Assembly (NCBI GenBank): GCA_963826475.1
Contig: CAWGXC010000003.1
Location: 1,736,001 to 1,800,000, forward strand
Length of the DNA stretch: 64,000 nt
Origin: RHKX01 sp963826475
GTDB taxonomy: Bacteria > Actinomycetota > Thermoleophilia > Solirubrobacterales > 70-9
Direction of reading: 5' to 3'
Below the pieces are notes generated by a model. That model saw only the letters and a program-made list of their open reading frames with translations, was not told where the DNA came from and did no database searches. Below, one piece after another: positions 34,186-42,700 of this stretch. Both the position numbers and the translations under genes were made by a program. Position 1 is the stretch's first letter; each line of letters opens with the position of its first letter.

Positions 34186-35037
34186 ATGCAGGCCGCCGCG
34201 CAGGTGGAACCGACGAGCGTGGCATCCGCCCGCCGCGCCGAGCGCGAGGCGGAGCGCGCTCGGCGCACCCGGCGCGGCCGGACGATCGCCGCCATCTCCA
34301 GCCTCGTCGTGCTCGGCGGCATCGTCGTGGCCGTCGGGACCAGCTCGGGTTGGCCGGCGGTGCAGGAAAAGTTCTTCTCCTCCCAGGTCTTCGCCGACTC
34401 GTTCCCCGACATCCTCGAGGCCTTCTGGCTCGACGTCCGCGTCTTCTGCCTGGTCGAGATCGCCGTCCTGATCGTCGGGCTCACCGTGGCGCTGACGAGG
34501 ATCTCCACCTCCCCAGCCCTCTTCCCGCTGCGGGTGATCGCCGTCGTCTACACCGACGCGTTCCGTGGCGTGCCGACCATTCTGCTCGTCTACCTGATCG
34601 GCTTCGGGGTGCCGGCCCTCGACCTCACCGGGCTGCCCACCGAACCCGTAGTGCTCGGCGGAATCGCCCTGACCCTCTCCTACGGCGCCTACGTCGCCGA
34701 GGTCTACCGCGCCGGCCTGCGCTCGGTGCATCCGGGTCAGCGTGACGCCGCCCTCGCCATCGGCCTGACCGAGCGCCAGACAATGCGCCACGTCATCCTG
34801 CCGCAGGCCATTCGCCGCGTCGGCCCGCCGCTGCTCAACGACTTCATCGCGCTGCAGAAGGACGTCGCGCTGATCGCCATCCTCGGCGTTTCCGGCGAGG
34901 CCTTCCGCACCGCGCAGATTCAGCAGGCCTCCGCCTTCAACTACACCCCGCTCGTCGCAGCGGCGCTGATCTACCTGATCGTCACGATCCCGCTCGCCCG
35001 CCTGCTCGACGCCTCCGAGCGGGGTCGTGGACTGTGA
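34186..35037 (+). CDS. Amino-acid ABC transporter permease
   Basis: A 283-residue permease of the HisM/GlnP family. An Arg-rich cytoplasmic N-terminus is followed by about five to six helices. The family signature Y-T-D-A-F-R-G-V-P-T-I-L-L-V-Y and the coupling loop Q-R-D-A-A-L-A-I-G-L-T-E-R-Q-T are present. Its stop overlaps the ATPase start as GTGA. A single permease gene suggests a homodimer. Confidence 0.93.
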   Translation: MQAAAQVEPTSVASARRAEREAERARRTRRGRTIAAISSLVVLGGIVVAVGTSSGWPAVQEKFFSSQVFADSFPDILEAFWLDVRVFCLVEIAVLIVGLTVALTRISTSPALFPLRVIAVVYTDAFRGVPTILLVYLIGFGVPALDLTGLPTEPVVLGGIALTLSYGAYVAEVYRAGLRSVHPGQRDAALAIGLTERQTMRHVILPQAIRRVGPPLLNDFIALQKDVALIAILGVSGEAFRTAQIQQASAFNYTPLVAAALIYLIVTIPLARLLDASERGRGL

Positions 35038-35786
35038 GCGGCGTGCCGGTCATCGAGGTTCGTGGCGTGACCAAGTCATTCGGCGACCGTGAGGTGCTGA
35101 AGGGCATCGACCTCTCCGTCCACGAGCACAAGGCCGTCGCCCTGATCGGCGCCTCGGGCTCCGGCAAGTCGACCCTGCTGCGCTGCATCGACCTGCTCAC
35201 CGAGATCGACGACGGCGACATCTTCCTCGACGGCGACGTGACCACCGACCCCTCGGTCGACCCGGTGCGCATCCGTCGCAAGCTCGGCTTCGTCTTCCAG
35301 GCCTACAACCTCTTCCCCCACCTCAGCGTGCTCGACAACGTCACCCTCGGCATCGTCCGCGCCGAGGGCGTCGACCGCGCCGAGGCCGACGTGCAGGCCC
35401 GCGAGATCCTCGGCCGGTTCGGGTTGGCCGGCCGCGAGGGCGAGCACCCGACCCACCTTTCCGGCGGCCAGCAGCAGCGCGTCGCCATCGCGCGCGCCTT
35501 CGCCACCCGCCCCCGCGCCATGTTGCTCGACGAGGTCACCAGCGCCCTCGATCCCGAGCTCGTCGGCGAGGTCCTCGCCGCCGTCCGCGACCTCAAGGCC
35601 GAGGGCGTGACGATGATCATCGCCACCCACGAGATGAGCTTCGCCCGCGAGGTCGCCGACACCGTCGGCTTCCTCCACGAGGGGCGGCTGGTCGAGGTCG
35701 GTCCGCCCGAACGGGTCCTCGAGAACCCGGAGGCACCGGAGACGAAGGTGTTCCTGCGGCGCCTGCTGGCGGCAGGTCGAGCCTAG
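35034..35786 (+). CDS. Amino-acid ABC transporter ATP-binding protein
   Basis: A 250-residue ATPase of the GlnQ/HisP type. Walker A is G-A-S-G-S-G-K-S-T (39-47), the Q-loop V-F-Q-A-Y-N-L-F-P-H, the signature L-S-G-G-Q-Q-Q-R (142-149) and Walker B L-L-D166-E167. The residue after the catalytic Glu is Val168 where Pro is usual (D-E-V-T-S-A-L-D), a variant also seen in this subfamily. GTG start with a four-base overlap to the permease. It completes the importer. Confidence 0.95.
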   Translation: MSGVPVIEVRGVTKSFGDREVLKGIDLSVHEHKAVALIGASGSGKSTLLRCIDLLTEIDDGDIFLDGDVTTDPSVDPVRIRRKLGFVFQAYNLFPHLSVLDNVTLGIVRAEGVDRAEADVQAREILGRFGLAGREGEHPTHLSGGQQQRVAIARAFATRPRAMLLDEVTSALDPELVGEVLAAVRDLKAEGVTMIIATHEMSFAREVADTVGFLHEGRLVEVGPPERVLENPEAPETKVFLRRLLAAGRA

Positions 35787-35846
35787 GCGCGACGAGGCGG
35801 CCCTCGCCGCCGAGTATCGCCTTGCATGGATTGCGGGTTCGCGTCA

Positions 35847-35907
35847 CTCGCGGGTTTGCGAGGAGGTCCTTCGCAGATTTGCGAACTCATCGTTCGCTTT
35901 TCTGCGA
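35847..35907. repeat. Three small hairpins in tandem
   Basis: Three inverted repeats follow each other: CTCGC/GCGAG (35847-35862), TTCGCA/TGCGAA (35870-35885, four-base loop) and TCGC/GCGA (35894-35907). All share a TCGC/GCGA core, and another TTGCGGGTTCGCG lies just before. The 170 bases between the transporter and the next gene are visibly less GC-rich than the surroundings. This could be a transcript end or small-RNA structure, or the relic of a mobile element. Confidence 0.45.
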
Positions 35908-35956
35908 TCGACATCGCAAGTAGCGCGTTGGACGGAAGGCGGCTCTGTTGAATCGC

Positions 35957-36442
35957 CTACGGCGAGAGCGTGAAGACCACGACCTGATCTTCGTCGCGGC
36001 AAGTGACCGGCCACCCGACCGCCGGGTTGTGTTGGCCAAAGGTGCAGTCGAACCCGCCAGCCTGGTAAGTGCCCGGCCTCATGGCGGCACGGTTCTCTTC
36101 CACGAACGGGCGAGGACCGGTGAACGCGACTTCCATGAACCCACCTGCGAAGTTTTGTGCGATTGCCTGACCTGCTTTCTCGCAACCGATACCCGAAACG
36201 CTCCCGCTCCAGCCAGCGGCAGAGATAGGCCTCCCCTTCTTCATCAGGTCGCTCGTCGGGCATCGTTTGAGAGCGAGCGCTCCGGCGGTCGTGGACGTAG
36301 ATGACCCCACCGAAGGGGATCCGGCCGGGTCATTCAAGAAGTAGGAGTAGGCCGCCACGACAGCGCTCGCGACTGCAAGTGATACGAGCAGAAGGCTGAG
36401 CCTACGGCGGCGGCTTCTGCGGATCGGGCCAGCGAGCTTCAC
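35957..36442 (-). CDS. Hypothetical anchored or secreted protein
   Basis: A 161-residue protein with an Arg-rich start and a single hydrophobic helix (about residues 16-35, signal anchor or signal peptide), a Ser/Thr-rich linker, and an outer domain of about 105 residues with four cysteines (K-R-C-P, I-G-C-E, F-D-C-T, V-T-C-R), probably two disulfides. No family is recognised. Its base composition appears lower in GC than the flanking genes. Its start overlaps the presumed 5' end of the GntR-like frame on the other strand. Confidence 0.55.
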   Translation of the reverse strand: MKLAGPIRRSRRRRLSLLLVSLAVASAVVAAYSYFLNDPAGSPSVGSSTSTTAGALALKRCPTSDLMKKGRPISAAGWSGSVSGIGCEKAGQAIAQNFAGGFMEVAFTGPRPFVEENRAAMRPGTYQAGGFDCTFGQHNPAVGWPVTCRDEDQVVVFTLSP

Positions 36443-36490
36443 GAACAGGTCGCTGCCGAAATCAGGAGAGCGATCGCACTGGGTGAAGCA

Positions 36491-36745
36491 GTGCCCGGTG
36501 ACCGGCTTCCCCCCGCGAAGGACCTTGCTGCCGTCGCGGGAGTGAACAAAAACACCGTCCTCCGAGCACTTCGCGTTCTTAGGGAGGAAGGTCTATTGGA
36601 TTTTCAGCGGGGCCGCGGGGTCCGGGTCTCAGGAACGCCAGCCCAAAGCGCAGTGGTCGAACGTGCTCGCGAGCTGGTCCAATTCGCCCGTGCCCAGGGC
36701 TACCGGCGCGACGAACTGGTGAAGCTGATCGAAGACTTGGGATAG
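36491..36745 (+). CDS. GntR-family (YtrA-type) regulator, 5' end without a normal start
   Basis: The 84-residue product from GTG 36491 holds most of a GntR winged helix (P-G-D-R-L-P-P-A-K-D-L-A, then N-K-N-T-V-L-R-A-L-R, E-E-G-L-L) and a short C-terminal helix pair (V-E-R-A-R-E-L-V), the YtrA-like layout with no ligand domain. In frame upstream from 36434 the missing first helix is still encoded (E-L-H-E-Q-V-A-A-E-I-R-R-A-I), yet no ATG, GTG or TTG precedes it before a stop. The gene is either truncated, uses a rare start, or has lost its start through a rearrangement with the neighbouring gene. Confidence 0.6.
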   Translation: MPGDRLPPAKDLAAVAGVNKNTVLRALRVLREEGLLDFQRGRGVRVSGTPAQSAVVERARELVQFARAQGYRRDELVKLIEDLG

Positions 36746-36851
36746 GTCCGCTCCGGACGAGAAGCGGTGCCCCATCATCTTGCGAGGGCCGGCGAGCTGA
36801 ACGCATCCGTTCTCGCCATCCCCGGCAACGCTGTCGATACCGTGAAGGGCG

Positions 36852-37229
36852 ATGAGCGTGTTTCGAGAGGCCGAGCTCGAATATCTGTCCGGCGGCCGTC
36901 AACTGGGGCGAATCGCGACGGTCGGAGCCGATGGCACGCCACATGTGGTCCCGGTTTCATGGATGTACAACGCGGCACGAGACGCGATCGATATCGGGGG
37001 CCGCGAACTCCAGCGGACGAAGAAGTTCCGCGATGTAGCCCGTTCCGAGCGTGCCGCCATCGTCGTCGACGACTTAGCAAGCACCGATCCGTGGCATCCA
37101 CGAGGGATCGAGATTCGGGGACGAGGCGAAGCGATCGCGATGCCTACTCCCCTGATCAGAATCCACCCGGAGCGAATCATCAGCTGGGGCATCGAAGTCG
37201 CGCGCAGCGCGCGCACCGTGTCGCCTTAA
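36852..37229 (+). CDS. PPOX-class, probable F420-dependent oxidoreductase
   Basis: A 125-residue split-barrel protein of the pyridoxamine-oxidase-like/F420-dependent oxidoreductase family. Typical features are L-G-R-I-A-T-V-G-A-D-G-T-P-H-V-V-P-V near residue 18, the K-K-F-R-D-V segment, A-A-I-V-V-D-D and R-G-I-E-I-R-G-R-G-E-A. F420 use is usual for actinobacterial members, but flavin or heme binding is possible. It starts at the ATG at 36852 with AAGGG close upstream. It lies in the patch of different composition between two large conserved regions. Confidence 0.8.
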   Translation: MSVFREAELEYLSGGRQLGRIATVGADGTPHVVPVSWMYNAARDAIDIGGRELQRTKKFRDVARSERAAIVVDDLASTDPWHPRGIEIRGRGEAIAMPTPLIRIHPERIISWGIEVARSARTVSP

Positions 37230-37338
37230 TCGCTCGCCTTATATGGACGGCGCGTGTGCTCCACCGCGCAGCAGCAGATAGGCCCATTTGACGTCCAAAG
37301 CGCTACAGCGGTACGAGCTCGAGACTGGCGAAAAGACA

Positions 37339-37356
37339 CACTTTCCATGCAAAGTG
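37339..37356. terminator. Small hairpin before the acyl-CoA oxidase stop
   Basis: CACTTT and AAAGTG pair perfectly around a six-base loop, AT-rich for this window. It lies 34 bases beyond the stop of the convergent acyl-CoA oxidase-like gene and after the oxidoreductase gene, so it may stop transcripts from both sides. Confidence 0.4.
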
Positions 37357-37389
37357 CTACTGCAGCTTGAGGGCGGAAGGGCCTTACAC

Positions 37390-39420
37390 CTACGCGTCGG
37401 CCGCCGCCGGCACGCCGAGCAGCTCGCGCACGTTCTTCCCCGGGTCGTCGATCTTCATCGCCGAGGTGCGGCTCGCCTCGCCGCCGGGCAGGCCGATCGG
37501 GGCCTTCAGCACCTCGTCGGGGATTCCGAAGGCGTCGACGAGGTCGTAGGCGTGGGGGCGCAGCTCCCCGCAGAGGTCGTTGACGGTCTTGATGATCGCC
37601 TTGGAACGGGTCGAGGAGATGCGGCCGTGCTCCTGGTACCAGGCGCGCTCGCTCTCGATCGTCGAGAGGGCGAAGAGGTCGCAGACGCGCTCGAGCAGGA
37701 TGCGGTGGTCGCCGTCCTCGCAGCGCTCGATGGCGGCGACGAAGGCTTCGAGCATCTCGGTGTCGACGTGCGCGCGGGCCGCCTCGAGCACGTGGTCCTG
37801 GGCGAGGTTGAAGACCTCGAACGGATCGATGCCGGCGTCGATGCCGCCCTTGATCCGCCGCGCGGCGGTCGAGACGACGTGCTCCTCGCGCCAGCGGAAG
37901 AGGTTGAGGTGGTACTCACGGTCGCCGAGGTCCTCCTCCCGTTCCCGGCCGGGAATCAGGTCGTCGCTGAGCCGCTGGACGAGCTCGCGGAGCGCGGTGC
38001 GCTCGACGACGGTCTCCCAGACCTGACTGGCGATGAACTGGGCGGTGCCGAGCTGGTCGAGCTCGCCGAAGTGCTGGCTGTAGCCGGTCAGCAGGCTCTT
38101 GGCGACGAGCTGCAGCAGGATCGTGTTGTCGCCCTCGAAGGTGGTGAAGACCTCGGTGTCGTTCTTGAGCTCGCCGAGGCGGTTCTCGGCCAGGTAGCCG
38201 GCCCCGCCGCAGGCCTCCCGACATGCCTGGATGGTGCTCGTCGCGTGCCAGGTCGCGATGGCCTTGAGGCCTGCCGCGCGCGTCTCCAGCTCGCGGCGTG
38301 CCTCCTCCTCGTCGAGGTCGCCGCCGAAGATCCGATCGAGCTCGGCGAGCACGCCCTCCTGGGTGAAGTGCAGCGCGTAGGTCTTAGCGAGGGCCGGCAG
38401 CAGGCGCCGCTGGTGGACGCGGTAGTCGAGCAGCAGGACCTCGCCATCGGAGTCGGGCCGGCTGAACTGGCGACGACGGAGCGCATGCCGAACGGCGATC
38501 GTCAGCGCCGACTTGGTCGCGCTGATCGACGCGCCGCCGACGCTGACGCGACCCTGGATCAGCGTGCCGAGCATCGTGAAGAAACGGCGGTTGCGGTTCT
38601 CGATCTCGCTCGTGTAGACGCCGTCGGCGTCAACCTGGGCGTAGCGGTCGAGCAGGGCGTCGCGTGGGACGCGGATCGAGTCGAACCAGATCCGCCCGTT
38701 GTCGACACCGTTGAGGCCGATCTTGAGGCCGTCGTCTTCGATCCGCACGCCTTCGACGACGTTGCCCTTCTCGTCGCGCAGCGGCACCAGCAGGGCGTGG
38801 ACCCCACGGCTCTCGCCGCCGACGACGAGCTGCGCGAACACGGCGGCCATCCGCCCGTCGCGTGCCGCGTTGCCGATGTAGTCCTTGCTGTCCTGCTCGT
38901 CCGGGGTGTCGACGATGAACTCGTCCGTCTCGGCGTCGAACGTGGCGGTCGTGCGCACCTCCTGAACGTCGGAACCGTGTCTGCTCTCGCTCATCGCGAA
39001 GCAGCCCGGCAGCTCGAGGGTGGCGATCCGCTGCAGATACTGCTCGTGGTGCTTGCGAGTGCCCAGATGAAGGACCGCGCCGCCGAAGAGCCCGAACTGC
39101 ACGCCGATCTTGACGAGCAGGGAGAGGTCGCTGTGGGCGAGCGTCTCGAAGCTCGCGACCGCGCCACCGACGCGGTCGAGCCCACCGAACTCGGCCGGGT
39201 AGCCCATCGAGGTCCCGCCGGAGGAGGAGAGCAGACGGGCCCAGGAGAGCACCTGCTCGCGGTACTGCTCGCCCTCGAGGGGCCAGTCGACGTCGGTGAA
39301 CTCGGGCCGCGAGATGACGCCGCGGATCATCTCCCTGATCTGACGGTGCTCACCGTCGAGGAACCGCCGCAGAGCTACGGCGTCGACTCGGTCGGGCTGG
39401 CGCTTGCCGTCTGAGCTCAT
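37390..39420 (-). CDS. Acyl-CoA oxidase/dehydrogenase family protein
   Basis: A 676-residue protein with the layout of acyl-CoA oxidases: an N-terminal helical part (F-L-D-G-E-H-R-Q-I-R), the FAD loop C-F-A-M-S-E-S-R-H-G-S-D-V-Q, a beta domain, the C-terminal catalytic segment F-T-T-F-E-G-D-N-T-I-L-L-Q with its Glu, and a further 200-residue C-terminal domain. Such enzymes introduce the 2,3-double bond of acyl-CoA, passing electrons to oxygen (oxidase) or to a carrier (dehydrogenase). The ATG at 39420 begins the fold. A long antisense frame covers the gene but is a shadow. Confidence 0.9.
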   Translation of the reverse strand: MSSDGKRQPDRVDAVALRRFLDGEHRQIREMIRGVISRPEFTDVDWPLEGEQYREQVLSWARLLSSSGGTSMGYPAEFGGLDRVGGAVASFETLAHSDLSLLVKIGVQFGLFGGAVLHLGTRKHHEQYLQRIATLELPGCFAMSESRHGSDVQEVRTTATFDAETDEFIVDTPDEQDSKDYIGNAARDGRMAAVFAQLVVGGESRGVHALLVPLRDEKGNVVEGVRIEDDGLKIGLNGVDNGRIWFDSIRVPRDALLDRYAQVDADGVYTSEIENRNRRFFTMLGTLIQGRVSVGGASISATKSALTIAVRHALRRRQFSRPDSDGEVLLLDYRVHQRRLLPALAKTYALHFTQEGVLAELDRIFGGDLDEEEARRELETRAAGLKAIATWHATSTIQACREACGGAGYLAENRLGELKNDTEVFTTFEGDNTILLQLVAKSLLTGYSQHFGELDQLGTAQFIASQVWETVVERTALRELVQRLSDDLIPGREREEDLGDREYHLNLFRWREEHVVSTAARRIKGGIDAGIDPFEVFNLAQDHVLEAARAHVDTEMLEAFVAAIERCEDGDHRILLERVCDLFALSTIESERAWYQEHGRISSTRSKAIIKTVNDLCGELRPHAYDLVDAFGIPDEVLKAPIGLPGGEASRTSAMKIDDPGKNVRELLGVPAAADA

Positions 39421-39729
39421 CCCATGCGCCCGTTCATCCGCTGCGGAATCTACCCCGCCGGGGGCACGACGCGAATCGTGCCGGTGCGCTGCTCGGCTAA
39501 AGCTCCGCGTGCACGCCGTCGCGGGCTGAGCGGAGGCGATTCTCGGCGAGCACCGGGTAATCGGTGAACGGAGGGGAACGGGTACGCGTTTTTCGACGGA
39601 TCGCTGCCGTGTGCCCTACGATTTGCCGTTCCGTCGAGCGCCGTTCGGGTGGTCCAGCAGGGTCCATCGGGACGGCGGAGCAACTCGCGGGGAGGCCGTG
39701 TCGTGCAGCCCCCGCAACCCCTCACTCAT
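39421..39729. other. Non-coding interval upstream of gltB
   Basis: About 309 bases between the divergent acyl-CoA oxidase and gltB starts. I see no convincing gene. A possible promoter for gltB is TTCGAC (39592-39597) and TACGAT (39617-39622), 19 bases apart, which would leave a leader of about 100 bases. No riboswitch motif was recognised. Confidence 0.5.
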
Positions 39730-42700
39730 ATGAGCGAACCCGACCAGAGCTTCATCGACCCCCAAGGGAACCCGCAAGCGGGCGTCCACGATCCGTCGTT
39801 CTTCCACGACGGCTGCGGCGTCGCCTGCGTGGCGCGACTCGACGGACGAGCCATCCACGAGACCATCGACCGCGGTCTCGTCGCGCTCGACCGCCTCGAG
39901 CATCGCGGGGCCACCGGAGCCGACGCATCGACCGGCGACGGCGCCGGGATCATGATCGGGATCCCGCACGAGTTCTTCCGCCTCCACGCGACCGAGATCG
40001 ACTCCCGACCCGCGGAGCTTCCCGGTCCCGGCCGGCTCGGCGTGGCCATGTGCTTCCTCCAGCGTGACGCCGAGGCCTCCGAGCTCACGCAGGCGCGGAT
40101 CACGGAGCTCGTCGCCGAGGCGGGCCACACGCCGATCGGCTGGCGTGACGTTCCCGTCGACGAGACGTCCGCGGGCGAGATGGCGCGCGCCTGCGCGCCT
40201 CGCGTCCGTCAGCTCTTCATCTCCGCGGGGGGCGAGATCGCCGACGAGGCCGAGTTCGAGCGCTCCCTCTTCGTCATCCGCCGCCGCGCCGAGCGCGAGC
40301 TCACGCCGAAGGTCTCCTTCCCGAGCATGTCGTGCCGGACCATCGTCTACAAGGGAATGCTGACGGCCCCGCAGCTGCCGCAGTTCTACCCCGACCTGCG
40401 GGACCTCTCGCTCGCCAGCACCTTCGCGATCGTCCACTCGCGCTTTTCGACCAACACGGCGCCGAGCTGGGAGCTCTCCCAGCCACTGCGGATGATCGCC
40501 CACAACGGCGAGATCAACACCGCCCGCGGCAACGTCAACTGGATGCGCGCCCGCGAGGCCGTGCTCAGCTCGGAGGCCTTCGGGGACGACCTCGCCGACT
40601 GCCTGCCGCTGATCGCCGAGGACGCTTCCGACTCGGCCGCGTTCGACAACACGCTCGAGCTCATGGTCCTCGGCGGACGCACTCTCCAGCACGCGATGAT
40701 GATGATGATCCCGGCCGCCTGGGAGGGCCGCGGGGACGAGGTGCCGGCCGCGCTCGAGGGCTTCTACCGCTACCACTCACGGCTGCTCGAGCCCTGGGAC
40801 GGTCCCGCCGCGATGGCCTTCAGCGACGGGCACACGCTCGGCGCCATGCTCGACCGCAACGGCCTGCGTCCGGGCCGCTGGATGGTCACGCGCGACGGCT
40901 GGGTCTGTCTCGGCTCGGAGTCCGGGATCTTCACCGTCGAGCCCGCCAAGATCGCCCGGATGGGCCGGCTCGAACCGGCCAAGCTCTTCATCGTCGATCT
41001 CGAGAGCGGCCTCGTCAGCACCGACGGCGAGGTTGAGATCGCCGTGGCCGATGCGGCCCCCTACGGGGAGTGGTACGCCGAGGGCAAGCTCGGCGTCCGC
41101 GAGCTACCCGATCCTCACGCGACGATCCAGCCGATCGAGCCGCTGCTGAGGCGCCAGCTCGCCTTCGGCTACACCCAGGAGGACATCCGGATCCTGCTCG
41201 CGCCGCTCCTGCGCGATGGACGCGAGCCGACCGGATCGATGGGCAACGACCTCTCCCTCGCCGTCTTCAGCGACCACGAGCCGTCGCTGTTCAGCTACTT
41301 CAAGCAGCGCTTCGCCCAGGTCACGAACCCGGCCATCGACTCGGTCCGCGAAGCGATCGTGATGAGCCTGCGCACCGACATCGGCCCGCAGGGCAACCTG
41401 CTGAGCGATCAGCCGCAGGTCGTCAACCACGTCGAACTCGCCCATCCGATCCTCACCGACTTCGAGCTCGAGCGGCTCCGGCGGAATCCGCACAAGGCAC
41501 TTCACAGCACCACCATCGACACGACCTGGGCGCTGGAGAACGGTGAGGACGGCCTCGAGATCGCACTCGATCGGATTCGCGAACAGGCCATCGAGGCGCT
41601 CAGGGAGAACACGACCCTGCTCGTCCTCAGCGATCGCGCCACCGGCCCCGGCCGCGTTCCGATCCCATCTCTACTCGCCTGCTCGACGGTCCACCACGCT
41701 CTCGTCCGCGAGGGCACCCGGCTGCGAGCGGCGCTCGTCGTCGAATCGGGCGAGCCGCGAGAGCTGCACCACATCGCGGCGCTGATCGGCTACGGCGCGA
41801 CGGCCATCAACCCCTACCTGATGCTCGAGACGATGACGATGATGGACGAGCCGACCGTCGGCCTCGACGGCCCGCTGACGAACGCGTCCGAGCAGGCGAT
41901 CGCCGGGATCAAGAAGGGCCTGCTGAAGATCCTCTCCAAGATCGGGATCGCGACCATCCGCTCCTACCGCGGCGCGCAGATCTTCGAGATCGTCGGGCTG
42001 GACGAGCGCGTCGTCGAGGAGCACTTCACGGGCACGCCCTCGCGCCTCGGCGGGATCGGGATCGGCGAGATCGCAGCGGAGGCGCTCGAACGGCACGCCA
42101 GCGCCTATCCAACCGAGCACGGTCTCGCGCTCGCCGGTTACGTCGAGGAGGCCGGCCTGCCCGCCGCTCACCAGAAGCTCTTGCCGCAGGGTGGCGTCTA
42201 CCGCTGGCGCCGCGACGGCGAGAAGCACATGTGGGATCCGGAGACGATCTCCTCGCTGCAGCGGGCGACGCGCTCGGAGAGCGACGAGGGCCAGGAGGCC
42301 TACGAGGAGTTCAGCCGGCGCGTCAACGAGGAGAACTCCTCCCACGCGCTGCTGCGAGGGCTGCTCGGCTTCCGCGACAGCATGACCCCCTACGACGTGG
42401 ATGAGGTCGAGGAGGCGAAGGAGATCGTCAAGCGATTCTCGACCGGGGCGATGAGCCTCGGAGCGCTCTCGCCGGAGGCCCACGAGACGCTGGCCATCGC
42501 GATGAATCGCGTCGGCGGCTGGTCCAACAGCGGCGAGGGCGGCGAGGACCGCCGGCGCAACACGCCCGACGCCAACGGTGATCAGCGTCGCTCACGGATT
42601 CGGCAGGTCGCGTCCGGGCGGTTCGGGGTCGACATCGAGTACCTCTCCCAGGCCGACCAGATCCAGATCAAGATCGCCCAGGGCGCAAAGCCCGGCGAGG

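Noticed and set aside
35787..35956. A tRNA-like GGTTCG word near the hairpins
   Set aside because: No acceptor stem, anticodon arm or CCA-compatible 3' end could be arranged around it.
36767..37291. A 174-codon plus-strand frame overlapping the PPOX-class gene
   Set aside because: It lies in another frame of the oxidoreductase gene, which has recognisable family motifs; the alternative translation has none.
37288..39414. A 708-codon plus-strand reading frame opposite the acyl-CoA oxidase-like gene
   Set aside because: It is an antisense shadow of a gene with clear family motifs. Its translation is low-complexity and rich in Val, Leu, Glu and Asp, as expected for the complement of GC-rich coding DNA.
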